The position numbers were made by a program, and so were the translations under genes. The notes below the pieces were generated by a model. That model saw only the letters and a list, made by a program, of their open reading frames with translations, did no database searches and was not told the origin of the DNA. Positions 22,384 to 34,020 of a stretch of DNA of 64,000 nt are shown piece by piece. Numbering within the stretch: position 1 is the stretch's first letter; every line of letters starts with the position of its first letter. The stretch spans positions 1,670,408 through 1,734,407 of the forward strand of contig NW_027331510.1 of assembly GCF_022965805.1 (NCBI RefSeq), written 5' to 3'. Origin of the DNA: Primulina eburnea. Its lineage: Eukaryota; Streptophyta; Magnoliopsida; Lamiales; Gesneriaceae.

Positions 22384-24905
22384 TTAAGTCTTACCGAATA
22401 ACTCTGGGTAGCGAAGTCTCATATCCGCCTCTGACTCCCAAGTGGCTTCTTCCACCGATTGGTTCAACCACCGAACTTTGACTAGCTTAGTAACTTTGTT
22501 CCGGAGTCTGCGCTCCTGTCTGTCGAGGATTTGAGTCGGTCTTTCCTCATAAGACAAATCTGGAGCAAGCTGCAAAGGCTCATAACTCAGAATATGCGAA
22601 GGATTAGCTAAATATTTCCTCAGCATAGAGACGTGGAACACGTTGTGCACCCCGACCAGATTCGGCGGAAGGGCTACACGATAAACTAATGTCCCAACTC
22701 TGTCCAAAATCTCGAACGGTCCAATAAACCCTTCATGGGTGCTATCTTGACGAAAACGTGATCCCCAACGGCAAACTCGAGATCTCTTCTTCTCTTATCG
22801 ACATAGCTCTTCTGACGGCTTTGGGCGGTCTTCATTCTGTCACGAATTTTGACCACCACTTCTGCAGTCTGCTGAACTATCTCTGGGCCTAGATCTGTTC
22901 TCTCACCAACTTCATCCCAATGAACTAGCGATCTGCACTTCCGACCATACAACGCCTCATAGGGAGCCATACCAATAGATGCTTGGAAGCTGTTGTTGTA
23001 TGTGAACTCTACTAAAGGTAGCTTAGACTCCCAAGTTCCCTGAAAGTCAATCATACAGGCTCTTAGCAAGTCTTCCAAAATCTGAATCACTCGCTCAGAC
23101 TGGCCATGTGTCTGCGGGTGAAAAGTTGTACTGAACAGCAACTTCGTCCCCATAGCTGCATGCAAGCTCTTCCAAAAGGACGATGTGAACCTCGGGTCCC
23201 TGTCGGACACAATAGAAACTGGGAAACCATGCAAACAGACTATCTCTCTAATATAAAGCTCCGCATACTGCGTCATGGAGAAAGTCGTCTTCACTGGCAG
23301 AAAATGCGCTGACTTAGTGAGTCGGTCCACTATAACCCAAATAGAATTAGATCCTTTGACTGATCTAGGCAACCCAACGACGAAGTCCATGGTAATGTTC
23401 TCCCATTTCCACTCGGGAATAGGGAGTGGCTTGAGCATTCCTGCTGGCCTCTGATGCTCTGCCTTCACCTGCTGACAAGTGAGACATTCTGATACGAATC
23501 TGCGGATGTCACGCTTCATCCCTGGCCACCAATACAAAGTTTGCAAGTCCTTGTACATTTTGGTACCTCCTGGGTGAATAGAATACGGAGATGCATGTGC
23601 CTCTGTCAGAATATCCTGTCTGATCGAATCAACACTAGGCACCCACATTTTGTCTCTGTATCTCACAATACCATCTGACACAGTGTACAAAACACTGCCC
23701 TTAGCTTCATCCTTCAGTCTCCATTTCTGTAACTGTTCATCTGAAGACTGTCCTGCTCGAATGCGGTCTAGCAAACCAGATTTGACTGTCAGATTAGACA
23801 GTCTAGGAGCGCTGTCCTTGCGGTAAATCTCTAGACCAAACCTCTGAATCTCTGACTGAAGCGGTCTCTGAACTGACAACTGTGCTATGACTGCCACTTT
23901 TATGCTCAAAGCGTCTGCCACGACGTTAGCTTTTCCAGGATGATAGCTAATCTCGCAATCATAGTCTTTCACAAGTTCTAACCACCGTCTCTGTCTCATA
24001 TTCAGCTCTTTTTGCGTGAAGAAATATTTGAGACTTTTGTGATCGGTGAAAATCTGACACTTCTCGCCGTATAAGTAATGTCTCCAAATCTTCAATGCAA
24101 AGACAACGGCGGCTAATTCCAAATCGTGAGTCGGGTAGTTTTTCTCATGCACCTTTAACTGTCTAGAAGCATAAGCTATAACTCGACCCTGCTGCATCAA
24201 CACGGCTCCTAAACCGAGCTTAGATGCATCGGTGTATAACACATAGTCTCCTTGCCCTGATGGCATGGCTAACACCGGTGCTGAAATGAGAGCTTGCTTC
24301 AAAGTGTCGAAGCTCTTCTGGCATTCATCACTCCACACAAATTTGGCATTTTTCTTGGTTAGTGAAGTGATGGGTACTGCAATAGACGAAAACCCCTGAA
24401 TAAACTTACGGTAGTAGCATGCTAAACCCAAAAAGCTGCGGATTTCTGATGCATTCTTTGGGTCTACCCATTCCTTGACAGCTGCTACTTTAGCTGGATC
24501 CACCTCAATACCATTGCTAGATATTATATGACCCAAAAACGCAACTTTCTGCAACCAAAACTTGCACTTACTGAATTTCGCAAACAACTTACCGCCCTGC
24601 AAAGTCTGCAACACTGTCCTCAAGTGCTGGTTGTGCTCCTCATGGCCCTTCGAGTATATGAGAATATCGTCAATAAAGACTATGACGAACTGGTCGAGGA
24701 ACGGTCGAAATACTCGGTTCATGAGATCCATGAAAATAGCTGGAGCATTGGTCAATCCAAACGGCATCACTAAGAACTCGTAATGCCCGTAACGGGTCCT
24801 GAAAGCTGTCTTGTGAACATCTGCATCTTTCACTTTCAGCTGATGATACCCCGATCGAAGATCTATCTTAGAGAACACTGTAGCTTCCTGCAATTGATCA
24901 AACAA
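22384..24905 (-). pseudogene. pol: element A RT, RNase H, integrase and chromodomain
   Basis: A 739-codon frame (24905-22686) starts inside RT (DLFDQLQ equivalent, then FIDDILIYS as the polymerase motif). RNase H has [13 protein letters not shown] and [10 protein letters not shown]. Integrase has the HHCC finger (HPGGTKMYK ... [11 protein letters not shown]) and catalytic [23 protein letters not shown] and [17 protein letters not shown] shows His where the family has Asp. A 40-bp deletion relative to element B near 22730 shifts the frame. The remaining 22707-22384 encodes PTQILDRQERRLRN and VKVRWLNQSVEEATWE, the chromodomain that in chromoviruses targets insertion to heterochromatin. A second frameshift near 24905 separates this from the N-terminal RT. 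Confidence 0.93.
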
Positions 24906-25722
24906 GCTTCGATCCTGGGAAGTGGGTACTTATTCTTGATCGTTACCTTGTTCAACTCGCGGTAATCGATGCACAGTCTCATGCTTCCATCCTTCTTCTT
25001 CACAAAAAGCACTGGCGCGCCCCATGGAGAGAAACTCGGGCGAATGAAATCCTTTTCTAATAGCTCCTGAATCTGCTGCTTAAGTTCTAACATCTCTGCT
25101 GGAGCTAATCTGTACGGTGCCTTCGAGATTGACACTGTACCTGGCATGAGATCAATGGCAAACTCCACCTCTCTCTCTGGTGGAAGGCCTGTGACGTCGT
25201 CTGGGAAGACGTCTGGGAACTCCCTGACTACTGGCACTTCTGAAATAGAAGGAGTGGGCACGTCAGGCGATGAAATAATACTGGCCAAGAAAGCCTGACA
25301 TCCCTTGGAAATAAGTCTCCTCGCCTGCAAGCACGAAATCATGCGAGGAAAACTCCTCCATCTAGCTGGCTCGAAAAGAAACTGCTCCATGTCCAGCGGT
25401 CTAACCAACACTGACCTCTTCTGAAAATCGATAAGAACTCTGTTCTTAGTCAGCCAGTCCATTCCCAAGATAATATCGAACTCTGGCATCGGCAATACGA
25501 TCAAATCTGCATACACTAGGTGGCCATGCAGTTCTAGATCGATATCCCTGATCACACTGGTAGCTAACAACTCTTCCCCTGATGGGACTGTCACTGAGAA
25601 GTTCAAGTCTAGACCGATGGACTTGATGTCCAGGTGATTAGCAAAGGTCTCTGATATAAAGGAGTGAGTAGATCCTGAATCTATCAGTGCAGTTGTGGCT
25701 AATCTCTTTATGAAAATATTTC
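24863..25722 (-). pseudogene. element A protease and N-terminal RT
   Basis: After the predicted intron the frame reads [17 protein letters not shown], with protease active site DSG, then [14 protein letters not shown] and the start of RT ([27 protein letters not shown]). It loses frame near 24905 by one missing base. The protease would mature Gag-Pol. Amino-acid identity to element B is high throughout. Confidence 0.88.
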
Positions 25723-25932
25723 TTGAGATGCGTTAGCACAACACAACTTATATCCCAAAAATATACTAACATTAATCTTAAGCATAATAAAACTCAATGT
25801 CCCATGCCATTAAAAAATAATGCTAACGAGATAATAACCCAAATATACTCAAACAATACTAGCATGCTAATAATCCCAAATAAAATCCACCTGCAAGGCA
25901 AAGTAATACTGAGCTTAGGTAGGAAAGTTTAC
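25723..25932 (-). other. element A predicted gag-pro intron, acceptor mutated
   Basis: Donor ACCG|GTAAAC at 25932 aligns with the element B donor. The 3' end reads CTAACGCATCTCAA where B has CTAACGCATCTCAG, so the acceptor AG is lost by G-to-A. Length 210 nt. An in-frame TAG at 25861-25859 ends the unspliced Gag frame. The next AG, one base downstream, would shift the protease frame. Confidence 0.6.
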
Positions 25933-27048
25933 CGGTCAGTAAAGTAGTGTCCGGATCCGCTTCCTGAGCGTGCATGGCGAATACCCTGCCTTGGGTTGGC
26001 TGCTTCCACTGCGGGCACTCCTTTAGCATGTGGTCGGTAGCACCACACTTAAAGCACTTGCCTGATCCATACAAGCATGGTCCTGGATGCTGGCGGTTAC
26101 ACTTCTGACAAACAGGGAAATTACCGGGCTTCTGCGGCGCCCCCTGCTGTTGATAGGACCATTGCCCTTAGGTGGTCCTTGGTATGGTTTCTTTCCAGGC
26201 TGCCCCTGGTAGGGCTTCTTAAATGGTGGCCGCTGCTGATACTGCTGATGTTGTTGCGGTGCCTGAAAGGGCCTCTTGCCCAGCCGATCCTTCTCGATTT
26301 CTTTCATATCCTGCTCCGCCTCCAATGCCCTCGCTACGGAGACCTCATAGGTCATAGGCCCTACCACCTTCACATCACGGCGCAAGATCGGCCGCATTCC
26401 AAGGAGAAAGTGTCTTACCTTTGCCTGAACATCATTGGCAATTAGGGGCATAAATTGGCAACCCTTCTCAAACTTCTTCACATATTCAGCTACGCTGCTA
26501 TCTCCCTGCCGCAGCGTCATGAACTCCCCAATCAGTTTCGTACGTACTTCCTCAGTGAAGTACTTGGAGTAGAACACCTCCTTAAACCCATTCCATGTGA
26601 GAGTTTGTAGGTTAACTATCACTGACGCACTCTCCCACCAAACTCTTGCATCCCCATGAAGTAGAAAGATAGCACACCTAACTCGATCAGCATCCTGCAA
26701 CTCCATAAAATCGAAAATTACCTCGATGGATTTAATCCACCCCTCTGTTATCAATGGATCCGTCGTCCCTGAGAATTTATCTGGGTGCATCCTACTGAAC
26801 CTCTCGTAGACAGCCTCAGCTCTGGGCCTCGCCCTTGCATCAGCCACTGTATGGTTACCCATAAACTGGGCAAAGAACTGAGTCATTCCAGCCATCATCT
26901 GGGCCTGCATGTCTAGTGGTGGAGGGGGTGGAGGTGGAGGTGGTGGTGGAGGAGCGTATTCCCTATCAACACGGGCTTCCATGTCCTCCACTCGAGGCTC
27001 TCTGTCCTCCTCTCTGACTTCCCGGTTAATCACACGTCTAGGAGGCAT
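25859..27048 (-). pseudogene. gag: element A gag, one frameshift
   Basis: ATG at 27048 (MPPRRVINREVREED), about 27 bp from the PBS-side leader sequence. A poly-Pro stretch lies at about residues 34-45. The retrotransposon Gag core follows (DADRVRCAIFLLHGDARVWW, FYSKYFTEEVR, FMTLRQGDSSVAEYV). A Gln/Pro/Lys-rich linker leads to a frameshift near 26150. In the new frame CQKCNRQHPGPC and the CCHC knuckle CFKCGATDHMLKEC are intact. The frame then reads TTLLTG and enters the predicted intron, ending at 25861-25859 after 23 hydrophobic residues. Gag forms particles and binds RNA. Confidence 0.9.
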
Positions 27049-27271
27049 ACTGTTCCAATAAATTACCCAACACGTAACCCAACATGCATGAACATGATAT
27101 AAACAACATAAGATGTACGTAACTGAACTTTAAAAACATGGGCATGCTGAAATCATAACTCAATGCATACTACATAACATAAATCTTAAAACTTTAAAAC
27201 TTACAGACTTGAGGTGTGACTTCGTGAGCTTCTTGCGACTGGCAGTAGGCATAACCCTTTACAAGAACCTG

Positions 27272-27283
27272 GCTCTGATACCA
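27272..27283 (-). other. element A primer-binding site
   Basis: Minus strand TGGTATCAGAGC, initiator Met tRNA, next to the 5' LTR. Confidence 0.9.
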
Positions 27284-27285
27284 AC

Positions 27286-30007
27286 TGTAACATACCGAAC
27301 TTTTACTAGTTGAAATTTGCGAAAAAATTTAAAATTTTCTTAAAAGTAAACATTCATACGGTAGTCACTCATCATTCATAAAAAGGTTTTGAAATTATCC
27401 ATCGCCAACATAATTTTCAAAAAGGAAAACTGTCTCAAAGTATCTCACATCCAAAATCATAAAATCAGAGTACTTGAAATGATTGCATAAAACATAAACT
27501 TAAACTAGGCGGTCCTCGGGTTTAGCCTCCCACTCAGTGCAAGCCTGCCCCTTGGTCGCCACCTCCGGTCTCCTCATCAACATACTCACCTGCATCGATC
27601 AAGTCTAGTGAGTCTAAAGACTCAACACGTATAAACTGAGAATAACGAGTACTACATAATAAAATCGCATGCATCTTAAAAACAGGACATACATAACTTT
27701 AAACTTGAACTTGCATAAACTTCAACTTGAAATAAACTTGAACTTGAACATACATACTATGACGTGCCATGAACATAAACTTCTCTTAAACATGCTTTCA
27801 TACTTCAACATACTTAACTTCATCATTTTACGTAGATGATGTTTCAAAGCAAGTGACCCTTAACATGATAAACGCCTGATCAGACACACCACAGTACTGG
27901 GCTAACAGGGACGTATCCACTGCCGCATACATGAGATCCCCGTTCATAATTTAACGGGCCAGTTGGTCCACGTTCATAATTTAACGCTTTCCAACCACGA
28001 TCTAACCCGTTCATAATTTAACGGGCGGATTGGTCCCCGTTCATAATTTAACGGTTTCCAATCTTTAACTTTCTTTGGTCACAAGACATTTAGCATACCT
28101 CAAAAACTTAAAATACTTTCTTTGCACGTCATACATACTTACTTGGCGTTGAGAGATTCGTTGGACTTCGACTTGGGGCCGTTGCTGCAACAAACTAACA
28201 TGACATTCCATACTTAACTTGCATAACTTAGACGTAGAAAATCGTACTTACTCTCAAGCTCAATTATATCTTAGGACCTTCTATAATTTCCCATGACATG
28301 ACCTTAATAATCCTTGCACTAAGCCATAACATCAAACTTAAAAATAACAAAATTATTTTTCCCATGACAGTGTGTACACGGACCCCTAGCCCGGGTCCGT
28401 GTACGGGTCCGTCTACCTACTGTGAAGGAAGTGCTCGAGAAGAAGAGGGGCACGGACCCCGTGCTTGGGTCCGGGTGAGGGTCCGTGTAGGTACTGCATG
28501 GTATGTGTCGTGAAGAGGAAAGGGCACGGACCCCGTGTAAGGGTCCGGGTATGGGTCCGTGCTGGCTCGTTAACATGACACTGAATGGAAAACAAAGGCA
28601 CGGACCCCGTGCCTGGGTCCGTGTTTGGGTCCGTGATCGCTCGTTGCTTCGAAACCTGCGAGAAAACTTATGCACATGCCTAATCTCCCAATTGCACCTC
28701 AATGGAACGAAATTTAACATCTTAGGACCCTTCTTAGAACACCATAACATTGCATCAAAACTTATACAAACACCTCAAAATACGACGTCCACTATACTAC
28801 ACAACGCAACACCAATTATGCAATTAACCTCAATCACTTTCCTACAACTTTAAACTAATTCAAACGCCTAACAACAACATCAAAACCTTAAAAATACACC
28901 AAACCTCAATACTAACATGCTTATACGCAGCAACGATCGCCCGTCGGTTTCCAACGAAGCCTGAAACATAAAACTTTAAGAATACATTGTTATCAAACTT
29001 TTCTTAAAAATTACAGTTTGAGCAGTCACACGAAAAACATCATAACTCTCTCATTTTTCGTCCACAAATCTCGTACTTTATATCAAATCGAAGGTATCAA
29101 AAAGTTCTACGTTTTTTTAGTTGAAAGTTTTCTCAATATATGAACAGAAAAATCGCAGTATTTGAAAAGACAGCAAAAACGAGTTTTAGATCTAAAATTT
29201 TTCCTTCGAAATTGATCCGATCTATGATCCGCTCAAACTACTAAGATCATACATAACTTTTACGCATAAAAACAACGCAATACAATATATGACTTGATCG
29301 ACACAGCAAGAACAGAATATACGTGCTTTTATGATGATAACGTTACCGAAAGACGACACCGAAGCGGAGATGGAGAGAAGCTTGATCCGGGACGAACGTG
29401 GCACCGTTTTTCTTGAAATAAAATCACGAAATCTGCTGGAATTTGAAGGGAAATAGGGGCGGCTGCTGGCTATAGAAGAACCCTAGCTTTTTCTCTCAAA
29501 AATAATAAAAACTAGATTGAAACTTGTGTGTGTGTTTAGGCGCCTATTACTGTGTGTAAAAGTGTGTTTGTGTGTGTGTAGCGTGTGTTTTAGAATAGTT
29601 TAGGGAATTGATTTTGCTTAATTAAAATAAATGACATGCTGATCCAATGCAAATAAAAAGTTAGCTCAATTAATAAATTAGTTAGAAATACTAACTCTAC
29701 TCACTTTTAAATAAAACTCTTTAATTAAAATATAACACACACCATACTAGACTTTAAAAGTTCTAAAATCATAAACTCACAAAATAATTAATTTAGGATT
29801 CAAACTACTAACATCTCATAAAATACTAATTTTAAAAGTTTTAAACTCTTAAAATTACTAAATAATGATTTAGGCTCAAAAATGCTAAAACTAACTAAAT
29901 TATTTAAAATGCCCCCAAACTAAACTTAAAATAAAATACCATTTTTAAAATTGCCAAAAATCGTCACCGGGTCTTTTCCTCAATCCCGCCTCGAATGATC
30001 GCCTGAA
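27286..30007 (-). repeat. element A 5' LTR, outer end missing
   Basis: Near-identical to 19475-22183 and ending at the plus-strand GCCTGAAA, so the equivalent of 22184-22347 is absent. It carries the palindrome array at 28377-28635. The adjoining sequence from 30008 resembles the AT-rich unit seen near 15135-15200. Confidence 0.93.
28377..28635. repeat. GGGTCCGTG palindrome array in the A 5' LTR
   Basis: Same four units as in the 3' LTR. The third and fourth units here keep CACGGACCCCGTG, where the 3' LTR copy has CACAGACC and CATGGACC. These are G-to-A and C-to-T changes that weaken the palindromes in the older-looking copy. Confidence 0.93.
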
Positions 30008-30647
30008 ATACCATTTAAAAAAAAACTATATCTTTATTGGAATTTAAAATAAGCGACACAATGTCAGCATTATGCACAAGAACTTCCGAAGAGTTCATCC
30101 ATCTCAGTATTAATCTCACTCATGTACGCTTAACCAAATAAAACTGAATGATAGTGAAATATTAATATTTTAGTTAAAAAGTTTCTTGATCTTCAGGTAA
30201 AATGTTTTATTTGTTACCAAAGACAAGACTTTTATTTCTTATAATTGTGATGTACCATGCAAATCCATATACAAAGCTAATTGGGAACATAATGAGAATT
30301 GCACTGACGTGGGTGTCAATGGGTCAAACCGTAAAATTTTATGCATGACAAACCAAATAATTATTTTGTGTCATGAGAGAATACTTCAAAAGAATGAAAA
30401 TGAGCTTAAATTGATTTTATGTGTAATAATTACTCTTATATACATCAAAGTGATATAAAATGAAGAATAAGAGTGAATTCAAATCTTTTTTATGTGAAAC
30501 AAATTAGTCTTATATCTATAGTTACTTAAAATGATTTATAAGATTTTAAAATTTTACTTATATTTTTTAAATATTTTTTTGCTCGAAAAAGCCCGAGTCC
30601 GATTCCCACTCCTTCCATCGAAGAAAGATCAATAAAGAAGAGTGAAA
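30008..30647. other. AT-rich spacer
   Basis: The first 50 bp resemble the AT-rich tandem unit of 14.3-18.4 kb. The rest shows no ORF, repeat or RNA gene that I can support. Confidence 0.5.
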
Positions 30648-31516
30648 ATGAGGGTGGAGACTCATGATCTGTTTCCAGTGGGAAATTTACACCGGACAAG
30701 GAGGTAATGGAATCAGCATTTTCAGTCCATCACTTTAAATTCATGTCAACATACGAGGCTTCCAATTTTAAAATTAAGGTTCTTTATACTAATGCAATGA
30801 AATTTTTATTTTTGAAATAGATTAATTTGATAATTTTATCAAAGGGTAAAAGAAATCGTTGTAAGCGTAGGATCGCCAACTGCCATGTTGCGTCTCTTAT
30901 CGGCAAACACAAAATTTTCCAATATCGCACATGGTACTAAGATTTAGTATATCGCTAAAATCTAAATATTTTTAACAAAGTAATAAATCGATCTGATCTG
31001 TTTATATTGAGATAGTCTGGTTTGCAAGTTATCCCCACACTGCTGTTGTATTATGTGGGGAGCTCCTGTGATTTTGAATCATATATAGAATGTCCCCTCG
31101 AGCATGTGCCAAGTGCGTGTTATGTGGTCACACTTTCTGGATTTCATCATGTATACATACATACATACATACCACTCGGAGAATTTTGTCTTTTTATTTT
31201 CATTTGATAAAGAAGTGAATTGATATATCGCGTATAATATATATTATCAACTTTTTTCAAATTCAAGTCAAGAAATTCAAAAACAGGGATTTATATGTGC
31301 GACATATATGAACTACTGTTCTCTCCACAGGTAGAAGTGCAAAAACCGAGGGAGAATGGTGAATTCGCTCGAGAAAATGAAGGAGAAGAAGATAGGCCGG
31401 GTAAAGCCAGAAAGAAAGCGAGTACGTGCAGTTGCTTCTCTTTAATCACGAGAAAGAGGAGAAGAGCAAACCCACAAAAAATACCTACCGCTCTTCACTT
31501 CATTAAAGCTTGCTAA
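30648..31516 (+). CDS. possible small spliced gene, unrecognised
   Basis: An ATG at 30648 opens MRVETHDLFPVGNLHRTR and meets a donor-like AGGTAATG near 30705. An acceptor-like CTCTCCACAG at 31321-31330 precedes an open frame that reads VEVQKPRENGEFARENEGEE, then a Lys/Arg-rich stretch, CSCFSLITRKRRRAN and a stop at 31516. The two pieces do not join cleanly in phase with these exact sites, so either an exon is missing or this is not one gene. No family is recognised. The second frame alone is basic, short and plausible for a small plant-specific protein. Confidence 0.2.
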
Positions 31517-32576
31517 GGTCTAATGACTAATATGGCAACTTATTGTCCATAGGAATGTCTGAAAAAACAAGAAGAAGAAGCTAATAATACGGGATGCGAC
31601 CGTACGTACCATGTAACTTTCAATGGGACATTTAGTTATGTATGATGGATGAAAATAAAGTTGTTATTTGTTCATATAAATGATTGTTTTCAATAGTGAA
31701 TAAACTCTGCCCTATTCTATTGTTTTAATTAATTTACTGGATCATTGAATGTGGAAGAAACGAAGAGTTCTTTTGTTCGTCAATAAATCGAGGTTATGCT
31801 AAAATAACGTATGAAACAAACATGGAATATTTATGAATAATCTAAAATTAATAATATTATCGATAGTGTATGCAACAATATGCTCAAAATGATATCTGCA
31901 TGGCCTCCTACCTAGCACAAAAACAAAAGTAGGCAACTAGCTAAAGTAGCATTAACCATCGCCGTGCGCCTAGGTACTTGGAGTCGACGCCTGCAAATAT
32001 TTTTAGTCGTGCATTATTATAATTTAAAACTAGTACTGCTTCTCATACTCTACATATTGAGCATTTTGGTGTTAATAAATATTTTAGTTTTGAAAATATA
32101 GAGATTATATTAAAATAAAATTTGTATTTTCCAATAATTTTTATGTTCATAATATGGTTATTTAAAAATATATATAGAGCTAAAATAATATTTTATTAGA
32201 ATATACATAGTATTTATATATGAGATACAAATTTATTATTATGGTTTTTTTATTAAATAAAAATGGAATATTTTTATAATTTCAATTATATGTGCCCGCA
32301 AATAAGTATCGTTTTAATGAATTCAGAGGCATGATTTATTTTTAAATAAGTCAGAGTAAAGTAGATGATAACGATGATGATGATCCAGTCACTTCCCTTG
32401 GATGCTCGAGTCTTACACAAGCAAAAAAATACATGCATCATCATTCCATTTATTACCACAAACCTACCTCGAATTTCGCAAGTTCTGCAGAGAAATCAAA
32501 GCACATACACGCACACACCAGAGGAACGAATAGGTTTAAGGGAGACTCGTGGGTTTTGAGATTGATTTGAAGATCG
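31517..32576. other. AT-rich intergenic region
   Basis: No supported ORF or RNA gene. It ends in the presumed promoter and leader of the AWPM-19-like gene, where I see no distinctive element. Confidence 0.5.
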
Positions 32577-33369
32577 ATGGCGGTTGGAAATGGTGGAAGA
32601 AGGCTGATGGGACCTCTGCTGACAGTGAATTTCGTGGTTTATGTGATCGTTGTGGGGCTGGCTGGTTGGTCTCTCGACAAATACATCGATGGAGAGCAGA
32701 ATCATCCCCGTTAGTACTAAGTACTAACCCTCTCAGTTTATATATATCTCGAAAGTCATCGCGTGCAGCTTCCAACTAGGCTAGGCTAATGGCTTGCATG
32801 TGCAGACCTGGGTGGAAATCCTTAGACGATTTTCCTTCTCATATTTGCGTTGATCGCTGGTACGATGGGGATATGCTCGGTGTTTCAGGGATACTTGCAA
32901 CTTCGTGTCTGAAACAGTGTTGGACTTGCAAGTGCTGCAACATCCGCAATCATCTCATTGGGGATTACTGCTCTGGCTTTTGGGTATCCATCACATATAA
33001 TCTTCAATCTCTTGAGAAAAGATGATCTAGAATATCATGCATAACCATTCCTTCGTAGCCTACGTCATTATCATGCCCCAAGCTTGTTTGTGTTCTAAAC
33101 ATTCCATATTATTTGCCAATTGACACAGTCTTGTTTGCAAGCAAATCATAATGGGAGGACACAGGGGTAAACGCTTGGTAAGGTGTCTAAACTCAACATA
33201 GAATATTCATTGCATCCATCACCGACCGATTCTTGAATTTTAATCTTGCAACTCGCAGCAAACGCTGGAAGCGTTTATTGCGATATCAGGACTCAGCCAA
33301 CTACTCTACCTGCTTCTTCTGCATGCTGGAATATTTAACAGCAGATACGGGCCGACTTACCAAGGTTAA
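32577..33369 (+). pseudogene. AWPM-19-like membrane protein gene, two nonsense codons
   Basis: Four exons, 32577-32709, 32806-32983, 33129-33177 and 33259-33369, all with GT-AG introns and matching phases, would encode 156 residues. Exon 1 reads MAVGNGGRRLMGPLLTVN and LDKYIDGEQNHP. After splicing, HLGGNP, GLVCKQIIMGGHRGKRL and QLLYLLLLHAGIF follow, which is the AWPM-19 family pattern. There are four hydrophobic helices at about residues 12-32, 57-75, 87-110 and 128-147. The family includes ABA- and dehydration-induced plasma-membrane proteins. Exon 2 holds TAG (32823-32825) and TGA (32910-32912; a Trp is likely there, RVWNS), so only the first 50 residues could be made. Splice sites remain intact, so the loss may be recent. 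Confidence 0.82.
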
Positions 33370-34020
33370 GGACACCCAAAGAATACCACAATTTCCAAGT
33401 TCACAATCTTTCAGGTTTCAACAGGATGGTCAGATGTTTGTCCATAGTCTGAACAAAGTGATTATTAAGTGTAGTGAGGTATTAGAATCTACCAGAATGT
33501 GGCATTTCCGAGTTGCAAGAATTTTAATAACTAGAGAGATTTCGTTGCTTGCAAGTAGAAAATAGTTATTCTAGTAAAGCTTTGTGATGCTGATGCAACA
33601 GATTGGTAGTGGAACATGAAAACATGATGGCAGAGGACGAAAGAGTTAATGGCGAAAGTTTCATGTAATCCAACAGAAAGATTAAATAGTGGTAGTAATA
33701 TTCCCAAATTTAAATATTTTCAAATTTTATGCATTACTTTTCAAAAAATGCAACGGTCAGCTTACAACCTCCGATGGTATTTACGGCCATTAGATCAATT
33801 CTTAAGGTGTTTTCGCAATTTACCCAAAAAGCAAATTATTAAGTTACATATTTTTTTCTCCAAAAAACTAAACTTGAAAAACATATTATAGTTGGTAAGT
33901 TGTATCAATGTATGGCGAGAGTGCAATACAGATATCCAAGGTAGCTAACAGTACCCCATATCTATTATACAAGCTTCTCTTCTGGGCCATTTCTCGTAGA
34001 CCCATCACTTTTTTAGCGCT
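33370..34020. other. spacer between convergent genes
   Basis: AT-rich; holds the 3' flanks of the AWPM-19-like (+) and RCC1-like (-) genes. No further gene recognised. Confidence 0.5.

Larger units (their letters stand above)
19475..30007 (-). mobile_element. Ty3/gypsy chromovirus A (Tekay-like), 5' LTR truncated
   Basis: Minus-strand element. The 3' LTR is 19475-22347 (2873 bp) and the 5' LTR 27286-30007, lacking the outermost 164 bp or so of U3. PPT is at 22348-22365 and the initiator Met PBS at 27272-27283. Order is gag, protease, RT, RNase H, integrase, chromodomain, which defines Ty3/gypsy chromoviruses. Long LTRs and the C-terminal domain point to the Tekay/Del lineage. The left flank is a copia LTR. 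The right flank is AT-rich sequence like the 14.3-18.4 kb unit, so the right junction was remade by deletion and no TSD can be recognised. Confidence 0.93.

Noticed and set aside
23106..23312. ORFs antisense to gypsy pol
   Set aside because: Shadows of the pol frame; no promoter or independent conservation.
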